From Saccoglossus kowalevskii (Eukaryota; Hemichordata; Enteropneusta; Harrimaniidae): a DNA stretch of 14,469 bases. The notes below the pieces were generated by a model. The model was not told where the DNA came from and did not search any database. It was given only the letters and a program-made list of their open reading frames with translations. Every line of letters starts with the position of its first letter. Position 1 is the stretch's first letter. This document shows, one piece after another, positions 1 to 12,000 of this stretch. The stretch is from the NCBI RefSeq assembly GCF_000003605.2, contig NW_003108089.1, positions 338,123 to 352,591 on the forward strand. Reading direction: 5' to 3'. The position numbers and the translations under genes were made by a program.

Positions 1-2286
1 CCCGCTCATAGAGACTGCGTATTACAGTTGATTATAGTTCCTGGGCTCCCTGTGGTACCCCGAACGCGTCCCTGTACACACAGCACTAATACGCAGGGCT
101 AATTTACACTGCAATATCAGCGTGTTTTTACAATGCATACTCTGATACAGACTCAGCCATTTGGAAGTATGCCCTAATCACTTAACTAGTTTCCTGGAAC
201 AACAATGTTCACTTTGGCACAGTTAATATACAGTGATACACACCGATCTCACTGATCAACACTGATACCAGTCGACTCGTCTGTAGACGTCATCGATGAA
301 ATCATAAATGTCCGATTACAAACACGGTGATGATGTCCAATCGTTCACATCATATCAACATTGTGATGAAAAGGAAACTCAAACTATTTTACAATACTTA
401 CTGCATATAGGGTATTTAATTATTCCATGCCGGTGTGTAGTTTTGATACGCAATGGACGAGTAAAAATAAAAACGCGTGAAAGCATGGAGGCAGCCATTT
501 TAAAATTATGGCTCCCTAGGTAAGTGTTGAAAATCTCAGTTCGTGGTGTATGCTTGGCGAAATTTTAAAAATACTTATAGCTGAAAATTTAAACATATTG
601 AAATATTGGTATTTTCGACTAACACGGTAGTTTTTGTCTTGAATTATTTTCCTATTATTTTGTTATTCTGTTATATGGAAACTGTAGTCTCACTCACGTG
701 ATAGTCGCGTACATGTGTGAGATATACTCCTATAAACAAAGATGGTAACATTGACTTTGCGCCGATCACGGGGGGGGGGGACGTGTTGTCTCTGAATAAA
801 ATACCGTACGCAAGCTGAAGTAAAAAAAAAAAACGCGTAAGAGGAGTGTTATTTAGTTATTTGACACGTATACGCTTGTACCGTGTTTAGGGTCAAATAA
901 CGTAAAATAAATAGTGAAAAAAGGAATCTCGTGAATTAATGTTATCTCAACTCGGAAACAGTGTGATTTAGTATGTATATAGGGTATCTATTTTATGTTT
1001 CTGCACTTGAAAAGGGGCAAAATTTCACAAAAATAAGTATGTGTTTAGAGCCTTTTTTGAAAGCTACAGTCACAGTCAGCTGGCATTGGTGTCGCTGGCT
1101 GTATATGATAAAGGGAAGTTGTGCAACCAAATTTGCCGAGTTCGCAGTTTTTCGCCAATAAAAAAATAAATAATAATGTAGGGGTAAATTACTTCTTTAT
1201 TAAAACCAACCATGGAGCTGCATTCAATATCAAATGAAATGACCGAGCACAAAAAAAGAAAACGAGAAAAAAACATGTACATATTAAAAAAACGTAATAC
1301 ATGTAACATATGTTATTATAAACATTATTATATCACATAATGTTCACTATTGGTTTTTCAACCACAGTTTAGCCATTAAACTCATTGGCTACCATTAAAA
1401 CATACCACAAAACGTCCTCTACTTATATGGTTTTATTTTACATTATTCACAAAATCCAGAAAAATATCAATCGTATGATCAAAGAACAACCATTTAGTAT
1501 TTCCTCCCATGGTAACAAGTTGACGTCATATCTCAAAATTGTGTCCGGGCGAAAAATAACATGTTGCTATAAAATGTACCCATTTGTGTATTTGATGATT
1601 GTCCCGAAACCCAAACGTTGATGAGTACATTGCTTGCTAAACTCTTTTCTGGTATTTGGTATTCCCCTTATGGTTTACCGACAAAGACAAGGATTGTTAT
1701 GTTACATAAAGGTAACCTAACGTGCTTAGGACTGAAAATTGAAACTTATTTTCAAGGTTCGGAAAACAGGTTACTAATTTTAATGTCACAGGCTCTGTGT
1801 TTGATAAATAGGGACAATTATTACAAGTTGAAGTCCCGGGGGCAATACATAGAACTAAGGCAATCAACTATCAAATTTAAACGGAGATTTAACACGGTGA
1901 TGAGGTGTTTCTATGGTCAAAATACATATTTTAATAAATCAATATACAATGCAACTGTTGGTTTACATGTGCTTATATTGGAGATACTCTTCTAAATAGA
2001 GCAAATATGGTAACTGTTTTATTTGGACTAAACAGTGACGACAGAAATGGTACTTTGGTATAAATATGGGTATCCAGGTATAAAAATGGTCACTGTTTTG
2101 AGATCCCAGGGACACCTCCCTACCCAGCTATGTATCAACTAATTCATCACAGTCATACTGCAGTACTGAACGTTTCATTCGTAGTATCGGAACAATTCAG
2201 AGCAATTTTGTGTAATGTTATAATTGAAGTTCATGAAAGTGTGTGAAACAAATAGGAATCATGGACCAGATTTGTGAGATGATGAA
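1..2286. other. 5' flank with no recognisable gene
   Basis: AT-rich, with many stops in all frames. It contains a run of 11 G at 770-780, a poly(A) run near 823-834 and a perfect CRE octamer at 1521-1528. The longest open stretches (308-523, 1385-1621, 1618-1995 on +) have no motif or composition I recognise as coding. The ORF at 308 runs into a strong donor (CTAG|GTAAGTG, intron from 520), so a small exon of an unknown transcript is possible. A near-direct repeat, atggtMactgtttt, occurs at 2007-2020 and 2086-2099. Confidence 0.6.
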
Positions 2287-2349
2287 CTAGCCTGGTTTCC
2301 GCCTGTAGAGGTCGGCGATGGCGACCTCTAGTAGCGGCAACCAGACTAG
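2287..2349. repeat. 63-bp nested palindrome (foldback element)
   Basis: The outer arms 2287-2302 and 2334-2349 are inverted copies matching at 14 of 16 positions (CTAGnCTGGTTnCCGC). Inside them TAGAGGTCG (2306-2314) and CGACCTCTA (2322-2330) are a perfect 9-bp inverted pair around a 7-nt loop. The whole unit can fold into one long hairpin. It is GC-richer than its surroundings, which suggests an inserted short element such as a MITE remnant. Confidence 0.8.
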
Positions 2350-2350
2350 A

Positions 2351-2380
2351 TACTTCACGGATTCTACAATCCGTGAAGTA
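2351..2380. repeat. Perfect 13-bp stem, 4-nt loop hairpin
   Basis: TACTTCACGGATT (2351-2363) and AATCCGTGAAGTA (2368-2380) are exact inverted copies around CTAC. It lies one base downstream of the preceding palindrome, so the two may be parts of one insertion. It sits about 400 bp upstream of the ADCY10 start codon. Confidence 0.85.
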
Positions 2381-2778
2381 ATCTACACCTATAAACTGGC
2401 AAATAAGAAAGTATACATGTCTTCTGCTTTACAAAAAAAGTCGCTAGTTGTCGAGAAAATGAAAAGAATTTACGTCTACATTCATGGTCGTAGGTAATCG
2501 TAATATCACCCTTTATTGATTGTATAGCATAGCAACGCGTATCGCGTCGGGATGTTGTTTTGTCAGGTTTAGTTAGAAGCTTTCAGTAACAGTTCTCCAA
2601 CCTGCTAGTCGCAATTATCATAGCGGTCGCCATAGTTTTAATAATTCACAATTAGCCACTGTTTGAACCGATCACAAAGGAAAAGTTCTACGTCACTTGG
2701 CCGCCCGGCGAATAATCGAAAACGCGCCTCAACACACAACAATACGCACTGTTGACGTTTAAGAACAATGTGCGCGTC
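2381..2778 (+). promoter_or_regulatory. Presumed ADCY10 proximal promoter and 5' UTR
   Basis: This is the sequence between the hairpins and the start codon. No clear TATA box at a defined distance is visible. The stretch near 2534-2550 (ACGCGTATCGCGTC) and 2700-2780 is enriched in CpG and CGCG compared with its surroundings, as in some promoter regions. An in-frame stop at 2713-2715 separates the start codon from any upstream reading frame in the unspliced sequence. The transcription start cannot be placed from sequence alone. Confidence 0.35.
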
Positions 2779-3001
2779 ATGGCGCGTACTTGTGCGCAGC
2801 GTGGAATGAACAATGGTTTGACAACGTTGAATAATGGAACAATAAGAACATATAGTGGCCACGGTACGAGAACATTCACATTACAGTCAGCGGCAGTGAG
2901 GCGTAAGACACCTGTGTTGGTTAAGAGCACAAACGGCAAAATGTCGTTTTCCAGTTTGAGCGGGAAACACTTTTTGCATATTAAGGACAATTTTAAAGAC
3001 G
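2779..3001 (+). CDS. ADCY10: ADCY10 exon 1: start codon and basic N-terminal extension (residues 1-75)
   Basis: This exon encodes residues 1-74 plus one base of codon 75. It is rich in Arg, Thr, Ser, Asn and Gly and has no Asp or Glu before D70, which resembles an organelle-targeting or disordered leader. It has no visible homology to the short human N-terminus before the C1 domain. The donor at 3002 (G|GTAGGT) was chosen because it alone gives the phase that joins exon 2 without a stop. A second GT-like site at 3048 (AG|GTAGTT) would put a TAG in frame just after the join. A further exon upstream remains possible. Confidence 0.75.
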
Positions 3002-6000
3002 GTAGGTTCGAGCAGGCATACTGTTATAAGCCGCAGTTAGAATATAGGTAGTTTTCTATGGGAAATTTTCATGACAAACACATCTGAACGAATGTTACTG
3101 TAAAAAAAAATACATAGTTTTTTTCTTGTTAAATACAGTCAGTGGGCAGTGCCAAGTCGTAGTTACATGGTGACACGATATATTTCTTTGTTTGTTTGTT
3201 TTTCAGAAACCGCTAGTAAATTGATCACTCATGTTCCGGACATAGTTATTAAGCAGGGTCTTCAGAAGAAGATACCTTACACTCGTCCTATGTTTGGCGT
3301 ACTCATGTTTGTAGATGTCTCAGGTAAGATTTGTTTTCAACATCAGATGCGTTATTTAGAAGACGTGTCTTGCAGTGCAGCGATCACGAGCCTGTGATTG
3401 TGTTTTCTCATCGTCAAATTCTAGTCACGGACAGTGGAACGCGAAGTCTGTCCAAAGATGAATGTTACTTCGATTAATACTTATTCTAAGTATTGGCTTG
3501 TTTGACAATTCATGTTTATTTCTTGACTGTTGTCAGGTTTCACTGCCCTATGTGAGAAGTATGGCATGGAGGCTAAAAAAGGTTGTGGCTCCGACGCCTT
3601 GACTAAAACTCTAAATGAGTACATGGGTGCTATAGTTGAGAATATACTGGACTCTAATGGTGACGTCATCAAGTTTGCAGGTACAGTGTGCAAAATGAGA
3701 GCTATTATTGCAGGCAAAAATAAATTGTAAAAAAATCATATTGACTAATTAATTGTTATAATTTGTTGTATATTTGCCTCTATAACATTTATAATTTCTG
3801 GTATTGTTTGTTTTTGAGGGAACATACAGTTACGGCCTTCGCAAAATATATGGTCAGAACTTTCTTGCTGGACTGTCCATTCGTGGCAATTCTATTGTTT
3901 TATACCTGCCACGAAAGAGTTTGTAGATATATCGCTTAAGTCGTGGTAATTTCGCGCCAGACCAAGATTTTAAAAAAGGATTATTAAATTGCCTCGACTA
4001 TCAATTTTCTCGTCAGTAGCCCAACATTACAGAATATTTCCGTTGATTAATTTATTGAGTTTTCAACTTGCGCAGTTTTCTGGTCAACGATTTGATATCA
4101 TAAAATTAATATTTATTGTGAAGTACTTGTTTCCGGTGCATTTAGCATGTGGTTCCGGTGCATTTCTACAGTTCAGTTGTTGTAATCTTGTACATGTACT
4201 ACTTTCCATTACTACTTCCTTTAACGCGTACCGGAAATAGAATCTATGACGGCATTTTTATTTCAGTGAAGACGATAAAATTAAATTTGTCAAAATATGT
4301 AAAGTTTCAGTAAACACATGGTCGGTTGGCCAGGCAACTAAAATGTTTGTTTGTATGTAAGTATGCATTGTTGTGTATTTGTTTGTTTATCAACTCACAT
4401 ATCATAAATAAAGATTTTGTCTCAATATATACCACAGGAGACGCTATTCTCTCTTTCTGGGAAACAACAACGAAGACAGCCCTCAACGGTCTAGTCAGTG
4501 CTTTAAAATGTGGAATGAAAATACAAAAAAAATGCGACAATTGGGACACGGAGGTTGGAGTGAAACTACGAGTTAAGATAGGTGAGTTGAAAAGTACATA
4601 TGTTTATTTCAAATATTATACAGACACGATAAAACCAACGAGTACTAAATTGACAAAGGATAGTAAAAACAAGAATATTTTCTGACTACGCGGAAATGGA
4701 AAATGGATACATTCATGTTTTGCCGTTTTATAAGTCGGAGAAACCGTTAAATTATTTAAGTTTAAAATCCACAAGAGACGGACCTATCCTGAAACAGTAT
4801 GAAAATGAAAATGTGTGAATTTTATTTTAAATATCAGTCGTAATATGAACCAAACTTTCCGCCATGTTGGACGATGGCGACCGTTGCAGAAATAATAAGA
4901 CTTTGCAGCGAGGGCACGAAAACATTTCAATGTTAACATCTGAAATGTTAGTACTTCACGTCTCGACTTCAGTCACAGTACAGGAATCATTTTCATTGTA
5001 AAATATATTATAGGAGTGGCAGTTGGACCACTGTACGCAACGTTCATAGGGAACAAAGACAGTCAACAGTTTGTGATGTCAGGTCCATGTATCAATAATG
5101 TACGAGACGCGGAGAACGCGGCAAGTGCAGGACTGCTTGTCTTGTCACCCAAGACTTGGAAAGTTTGTCCCGATAAGAAAAGAATGACGTATGCATTGAT
5201 GAGAGATTCGGAACATGTAAAGGTAACACCATGTCTTACATAGTAGCATATTTTCTCTAAAAGTGTGGGAGACTATTGTTAATGACATGCGCCTGATTTT
5301 AATTCTAAAATGCCAGAATGAGCTATAACGTTCAAGAAAATCAAGGAATAATTGTGGGAACTTATATATCGATCCAGCAACTTGGTTTACTAGTAATTGC
5401 AACTTGTGTACGGTCGCATACAAAAAAATGACAAAAGCTTGTATGCAGCCTTACTCACTGGTGATCAGTATATTGTCGGGAATAGACAGACACAATGTCT
5501 GTTACCACGTTACGTAACATGTAAGGTTATTTACATTGCTTGATTGCCTTCCGGACCAACTACGGCTTGGACCAACTACTGTTTTAGTGTCCATTAGTGG
5601 CACCCTTTCAAGTTTACAGTAATGACTATGACATACATTGTAGTGCCAGTGTATCCTATGTCAAAGTCGATGTCAAACCAGTAGACCATTTTTCGTTCAC
5701 TGCGAGATCCTGCGCTATGCGTGAAAGCGAACATAACAATGAGACGAACAAATAACGTCGTAGTGACGTGACGTCAAAACATTGTGTGGGATTCGAAAAA
5801 CGCGAAACTAAATTTATTTCAGCGCTCAATAATGTGCCATACACATTTGATCATGATCAATTATATATTTGTTTGTTTCAGGTTCTGAACATTACCAAGG
5901 ACTGGGGAAAGGAATACGACCCGTCGAAGTCAAAGGTCGTTTCCGGTAAGTATAATTTATCTGAACAATGCCACAAACTAGCATACTTTGGTGATGATGT

Positions 6001-9000
6001 CGCACATTGTGTAACCATGGCAATATACACAAAGTGCAGCGTTGGGTTTCTCAAAAGTTGTTGCTTCGAAATCGTCATATTTTGTTCTTATTTACAGCCG
6101 TCAGTTACTTCACGAAGAAAAGTAACTCAAATTTTAACAACGCGTTGCCACGGAAACGACAGCACATCGATACTATTGGTAAGTATAAAATTCAGTTATC
6201 ACCGACGTGTAACATTGTTATAGTTTTCCGATCATTAAAACATATGTGATTGCATACGGTATACTTTGTATTTATTTCTGTGTATTTCCCGTTCACAGTG
6301 CGTAAAGGAATGCTGGAACCTTACGTAGCGGCGCCTGTAATTAACAAGGTAAGTCAACATAGAAATCTTATTCCCTTATTCGAGAATTATATTCATTTCA
6401 ATTTCAAAGTGATATCAGAACCACCGAACCAACTGGTTGGGCGTAAACACAAAACAACGTATAATATTTAGTAAGTCAAAGTTTACCAATGCGATCGATA
6501 AACTTTGGTTTCTTTTACCGTGACGTTGTACCGTTATAGAAAATATTTTATAGTCTTTGGACCAATATATTGTTTCTTGAAGTATATTGTAGCTGATTGT
6601 AACAGTATACTATATTTTAAGTGATGTAGATATTATTCTATAGATATAGATTTAATGTATCGTGTTCAATCTTTTACAGATAGAGGAAAATCAGCCACTG
6701 GAATATCTGTGTGAACTTCGACAAGTCTCCATCGTCTTCATCAATCTCACTTTAACTAGCGTTCCTAAAGAAGTCGAGTGTTTTATTCTTCAAGACGCTT
6801 TCGATGCTATCAATGAGACAGTGGTTCAGTTTCAAGGTACACACCACACAATTATTGTAACATATGTTTTAGAAATATTGAGTATTCACAGGACATCGCA
6901 ATTCTTGTGACAAACGCTATGCCTTAGCCTTTTCACCAGCAGACTTTCTCGCCTAAATTTGTCTGCACTTTTTGTTTCATATTCTTTAATATTTCTGGAA
7001 ATTAACCCTAATATTGGAGCCAACAGACAAAATTGTCAGTTTTTACTAAAAAATATCGAATATTTTTGTCAAATCTTCTGTAGGAAAGTGCAGACTATAA
7101 ACAAGGGTATTTTGTTAATTTTTTGATGAAAACAGGAAACTAGCGGTGAAAAGGTCAATACTATACTTATTACACCTTGTTGTCGGGAGATCGGAGTTCA
7201 TCGGTTGTCTCTGCTTCAATATCGTGTCACAACCCAACAACTGACACATTACATTTTCTTTAATTCGCAGGATGCTTGAACAAAGTATTCATGTTCGATA
7301 AGGTGGGTACTTCCGTTATTAATATTTACATATTTGTTAACACCTATGAATAAGACGTTGAATTAATAAATTTAAATGATAGTATGTGACGTCATTCTAA
7401 CACCTCTTATTTATATTTCAGGGATGTACATTCCTCGTCATCTTTGGTCTCCCTGGTTACAAACACGAGAACGAGTGTGCGCATGCGCTTCAATGTTCTC
7501 ACAGAATCAGAGAGCGTATTGAATCCATCGACAAAATCATGTAAGGAAATGTTTAATATGTTTTTCGCGTTGTCCAGGTTATATTCAATAATTATACCAT
7601 ACATTCGTATATATTAACTGCGCCAACTGATGCAGCCTTGTCATTGGTCCGCGTTACAACTCACGTGACGCAACATACAATTATCATTTATTAATTAACA
7701 TTCGTTAGAAATTTTAAAATTGACATATCATGAAATAAATGTGTTTTTTTTTATTATAGACGTGCTTCAATTGGCGTTACTACTGGCAACGTGTTTTGTG
7801 GTGTGGTTGGTCACCCGGACAGGCATGAGTACACTGGTATGTCAATCCTAACACAACTTATACAGTACTAGTAACAGGAAATGATGTAAAACAATCTCAA
7901 ACATTAATAGTCTGAGAAGACAATAAGACTATATCATATTGTATTCACATCCAATCACCATATGTCGCCTGGTAACAACATATCTGTTTTCTTTCAATTA
8001 CTAGTTATTGGACGCAAAGCCAATATGGCAGCTCGTTTGATGATGCATTATGCTGGCATCATTTCCTGCGACGAAGCGACATATGAATTGTCTAAACTTG
8101 GCCTTCCTTGCTTTAAACTTCTACCGAGTAAGGAAATGAAAGGTCTGAGACAAGCTGGTCCGATCAGGCAGTATTTGGAGGACAATCACTGGTAAGTTCA
8201 GCATCGATGTAAAGTAGTCTGTCGCTGGGGGCGTAACTGAAAACCAGGAATTCATGAACAAAATGCAGCTGGCGGCGTGATTTTGCCGTTGACTCAAAAC
8301 AACAGTGCAATACTATGTTTAACCTTCTAAAAACCTTCTCGCCACGAACATTACACGAATATACAATACAACTGACAGACGGATGGACAGACGACCAGAC
8401 AAGGACATCATTAATTTTGCTTATCATGTTTGAAATTTGTATTCATTCTTTATTTTGTTATTTTTTCCTTTAGTTCCATTGAGAAAATGATTCAACCATC
8501 GGACTCTAAATTCCCGTTACTGGGTATGTATGTTTTTGAGTATCGACATTGTTGTTTTTCTTGTTAATGTCGTTTTCACTAATTATCAATAACCAGTATA
8601 TACCGTATAATGATACGTCTTCTGCCACATGGGACGAAAGTCAATGCATTTCTCCTTCATGTTGACCATTTCAACCAAACTTTCTCGCTCAAATTTGTCC
8701 GCGCTTCTTTTTTATATTCCTTAATATTTCTGGAAATGAGCCCCAATTTTGGAGTCAGCAGACAAAATTTGAGTCAATTTTCAGTTTTTATTCAAAACTT
8801 TTGCTATTTTTGTTCCAATCTTCTGAAGGAAAGTACAGACTATGAACGAGACTATTGTTGTGATGAAACGAAGGAAAACGTTAGGAAATGACAAGTGGAA
8901 CACACAAGTATAGTATTATATTCATGAACCATTGGTACTATGTTCGTTTTACAGGTTATACCAATGAAATGGCACAGTTCACTTCGGCTCTAAATCTTAT

Positions 9001-12000
9001 CACCGAGCACCGGGAGAAAAGCCATCGCCGATTGGTGGTCTTTGAGGGTGAAGCTGGTGTCGGAAAGTCACGCGTCCTGCAAGCAGCAACAGACTTGGCG
9101 ACGCAACAAGGTCACAGGTAAAAACTGACATCACCATGGAAACCAACATATGTAAATTACATCATTGCGAAATATAAATTCTTATCGACTTGTTTCATCA
9201 TTCCTTTGAAATTATTATTAATGTTTATGGAAACGCAAGGGTTCATAGTAAAACAACTAACGACAACTTCTTATACCGACATACAAAAAACGTTATAGAT
9301 ATATGCATAATACATGTACTTCCTTCAACAAATTAAGAGAACAGAATACCATTCATTATCGCACTTAAATAGGCGCTGGCGAGAGACATTACGAATATGA
9401 ATTAAAATATATGCTTATATGTATGATATCTATCCAAGATTGCATTAGTATACGCTCCAAACAGATTTAAACTCAGTTACGTGTGCTTATATTTTACAAC
9501 GTGGGCATATACGGACACTTTCTACCGAATTCGTGTTGCGTTCACAGTACAGCTATATAAACTAATGTTGGGTAAAATGCATTTTCAGGGTTGTTTCATG
9601 TCCACTGTATTTGAACGATTCTACCAACCCCTACTACACTGTGAAGAGACTACTCAAGACATTGTTCAGCATGGACGGTTGCAGTACCCACATCGAACGC
9701 GAGGAGGCTCTGTATAAATGCTCAGATGGTATCACGGGGTACCTCTGCCTTCTCAACGATCTGCTTGGGCTACAGGTAAGCATGCACTGTGATCTTTTTA
9801 CAATATTACCGATCACGTTAAACACGGTAATAACAATAAAAAGGATGACACGAAAGTTGTTGGAAAGATTTTACTGTATTCTAGATGACAAACAACTACA
9901 CTCCAAACACAGTGGCCGATTTGAACCACATTGCCTTCACCCATATACGTCATGTTGTCGTCACAGAAGCATTATATCACTAGAGGGCGCTATTTATAGA
10001 TATTATACGAGTAGTATGTTAGTTACTGTAAACTTTTTATAATTGTTGTATTTGTCTGTTTGCAGATTACATGCGATGAAGAACTGACTCACATGAGTAC
10101 TTCAAAACGAGATCTGGAAATGAGGAAACTATTGAACCAAATTATTCATCAGGTGACTTGTCATACTTAACAACTTACGTCATTTAAAGCATGCCTGATT
10201 ATGTTCGCCATAGTCATGTTGCATTATGAGAATTATGCACATTATTGAAAAAGTACATATTTATTGATATTCATCTTCTTTTGTGTTCTCTAGTTCGCCA
10301 ACAAAACCTGTCTGATTTTTGCGATCGATGACGCACACTTCATGGACAATGAATCATGGGAATTTTTAACTGATCTGGCTTCTGATTCCAAAGCAGTTTG
10401 CGTTTTAGCGATGCGACCTTGCCCGACAAACAAAGAACAGTGCCCAGCAGCAACTGTCGCGCTCAACAATGAGTACACTTTACGTATCAAACTGAAGGGC
10501 CTCGAGCCGCAGTTCATGGGCCCTCTAGCGTGTCAGTTTCTTGATTGTGTGAAGGTAGCAGAAGAACTGCTTAGGTATGTATGCAATTTTACTTTCAATT
10601 TTAGTTTTGGTAGAATTTTGCGCAAATATCAAAGATTCGTGTTACTATTCAACTCATTTTAAACACGATAGATTGAATGAATACTAGTAATCTGAACATG
10701 GTGGCGCCCTCCATGCAATGGAGCTGAGACCCAAAGTACGCCACCACATGATTGCAAAGAATTTCATTCCTTGTTTTCGCGTTCTAGGATTTTGGAAACT
10801 CGCAGCCATGGATTGCCTTCTTGGGTAGAAGCACTTGTTAATGATCTGATGGCAACAAACAAGATACACGTAGTCCACAATCAGGAAGGCCATAACGTTT
10901 GCATCGTGACGCCAGGCTTGAAACTTCACATGCTGCCCATACCGGCATCTCTATCAGGTGTGTATAACATCAGTCGGTCCTATAAAATGACGTGCAGTTA
11001 TCCCATTGAATTCTTGATGCAAAGATTTAGTTTAATTTTCTCAAATTTGAATGATAATTTGGAACAAATTAAACATAATGGGAAATTGTTCATTGTTGAT
11101 CATCGCCATCATCATCATGTGTAATCATGTGATTTCGTTTCAGGTATGATCTTGGCTAAGATCGATCGCTTGTCAGCCACTGAACGCATGGTAATCAAGT
11201 GTGCCTCAGTCATCGGCATGTCAATGGAAAAAGATACCCTGTTACGGATATTGCCAAATGCCAATGCAAAGAAATTCGAATCGTCTTTAGCTATTCTATC
11301 AAAAGCAGCACTATTAGATGTGTCGTTCAGCAGCGATAGCTTCAAAGAGACTCTTCGATTCCGCACCGCCATTGTCCAAGAATGTGCCTACTCTACCTTA
11401 CTCGAAAGTCAACGCAAGAAGCTCCACGGCAAGGTTGCTAACTACTTAGATGAAAACTTCATCAACTCCCAACGTGACGATCAAGGTGATTACATAACTT
11501 TATTGCGATAAATGTGTTTTTTATAATGGATTTACCACACAAATACTATGCTAACAATTAATTTACTTCTGACATTTGTCAGGGTGGTGGGTCGGATTTT
11601 CTAAGAATATTAATTATATACTAAGTATTGATCACAAAATATCTTTTTTTTTGAACAAATACTGGTAAATAATTGTAAGCTCATAGTAGCTGGTGACGTA
11701 GAAAGTAAAGCAAGTAAAAAACACCGAATAAACGGTGTGGGAAATACTGTAAAATATGTTTAAATAACTACTTGCCATTTTAGCGAATTTGACTCAATAC
11801 ATGAATTAACTGATTCTTAATTTAGCTAAAATGCCAATAATCTCATTGTGAGAATATACTTTACTTTAAATTAGCGAAATAACAGATTAGCTAAAGTAGC
11901 TAAAATAACATGCTAGCATGTTTTACAGTAGTATGTCAAGTCAAAGTAAACATGTACTGTGTACGACGTTTGTCTTCCTTTTCTTGACAACACAATGCAA

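Noticed and set aside
770-834. Poly(G) and poly(A) runs as a functional element
   Set aside because: Simple homopolymer tracts with no flanking structure. They may vary in length between individuals or through sequencing error.
1618-1995. 125-residue + strand open frame in the 5' flank
   Set aside because: No domain, no biased composition and no recognised homolog; an open frame of this length can occur by chance here. Kept only as a mention in the flank entry.
2688-2990. 100-residue open frame on the minus strand opposite exon 1
   Set aside because: It overlaps a well-supported coding exon in antisense, has no recognisable motif and is likely a shadow of exon 1.
3048-3051. Alternative donor for exon 1 (AG|GTAGTT)
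   Set aside because: It leaves two bases, so joining exon 2 at 3207 would read an in-frame TAG three codons later. The donor at 3002 gives the correct phase.
6143-6156. RFX X-box-like sequence GTTGCCACGGAAAC (ciliary gene regulator)
   Set aside because: It lies in coding exon 7, and the second half-site has a mismatch to RGYAAC. A ciliary link would be attractive for sAC, but this is probably coincidence.
5768-6223. 151-residue open frame spanning exon 6
   Set aside because: Only 5882-5945 is coding. The rest reads through intron 5 and intron 6, as shown by the acceptor and donor sites and the phase match to exons 5 and 7.
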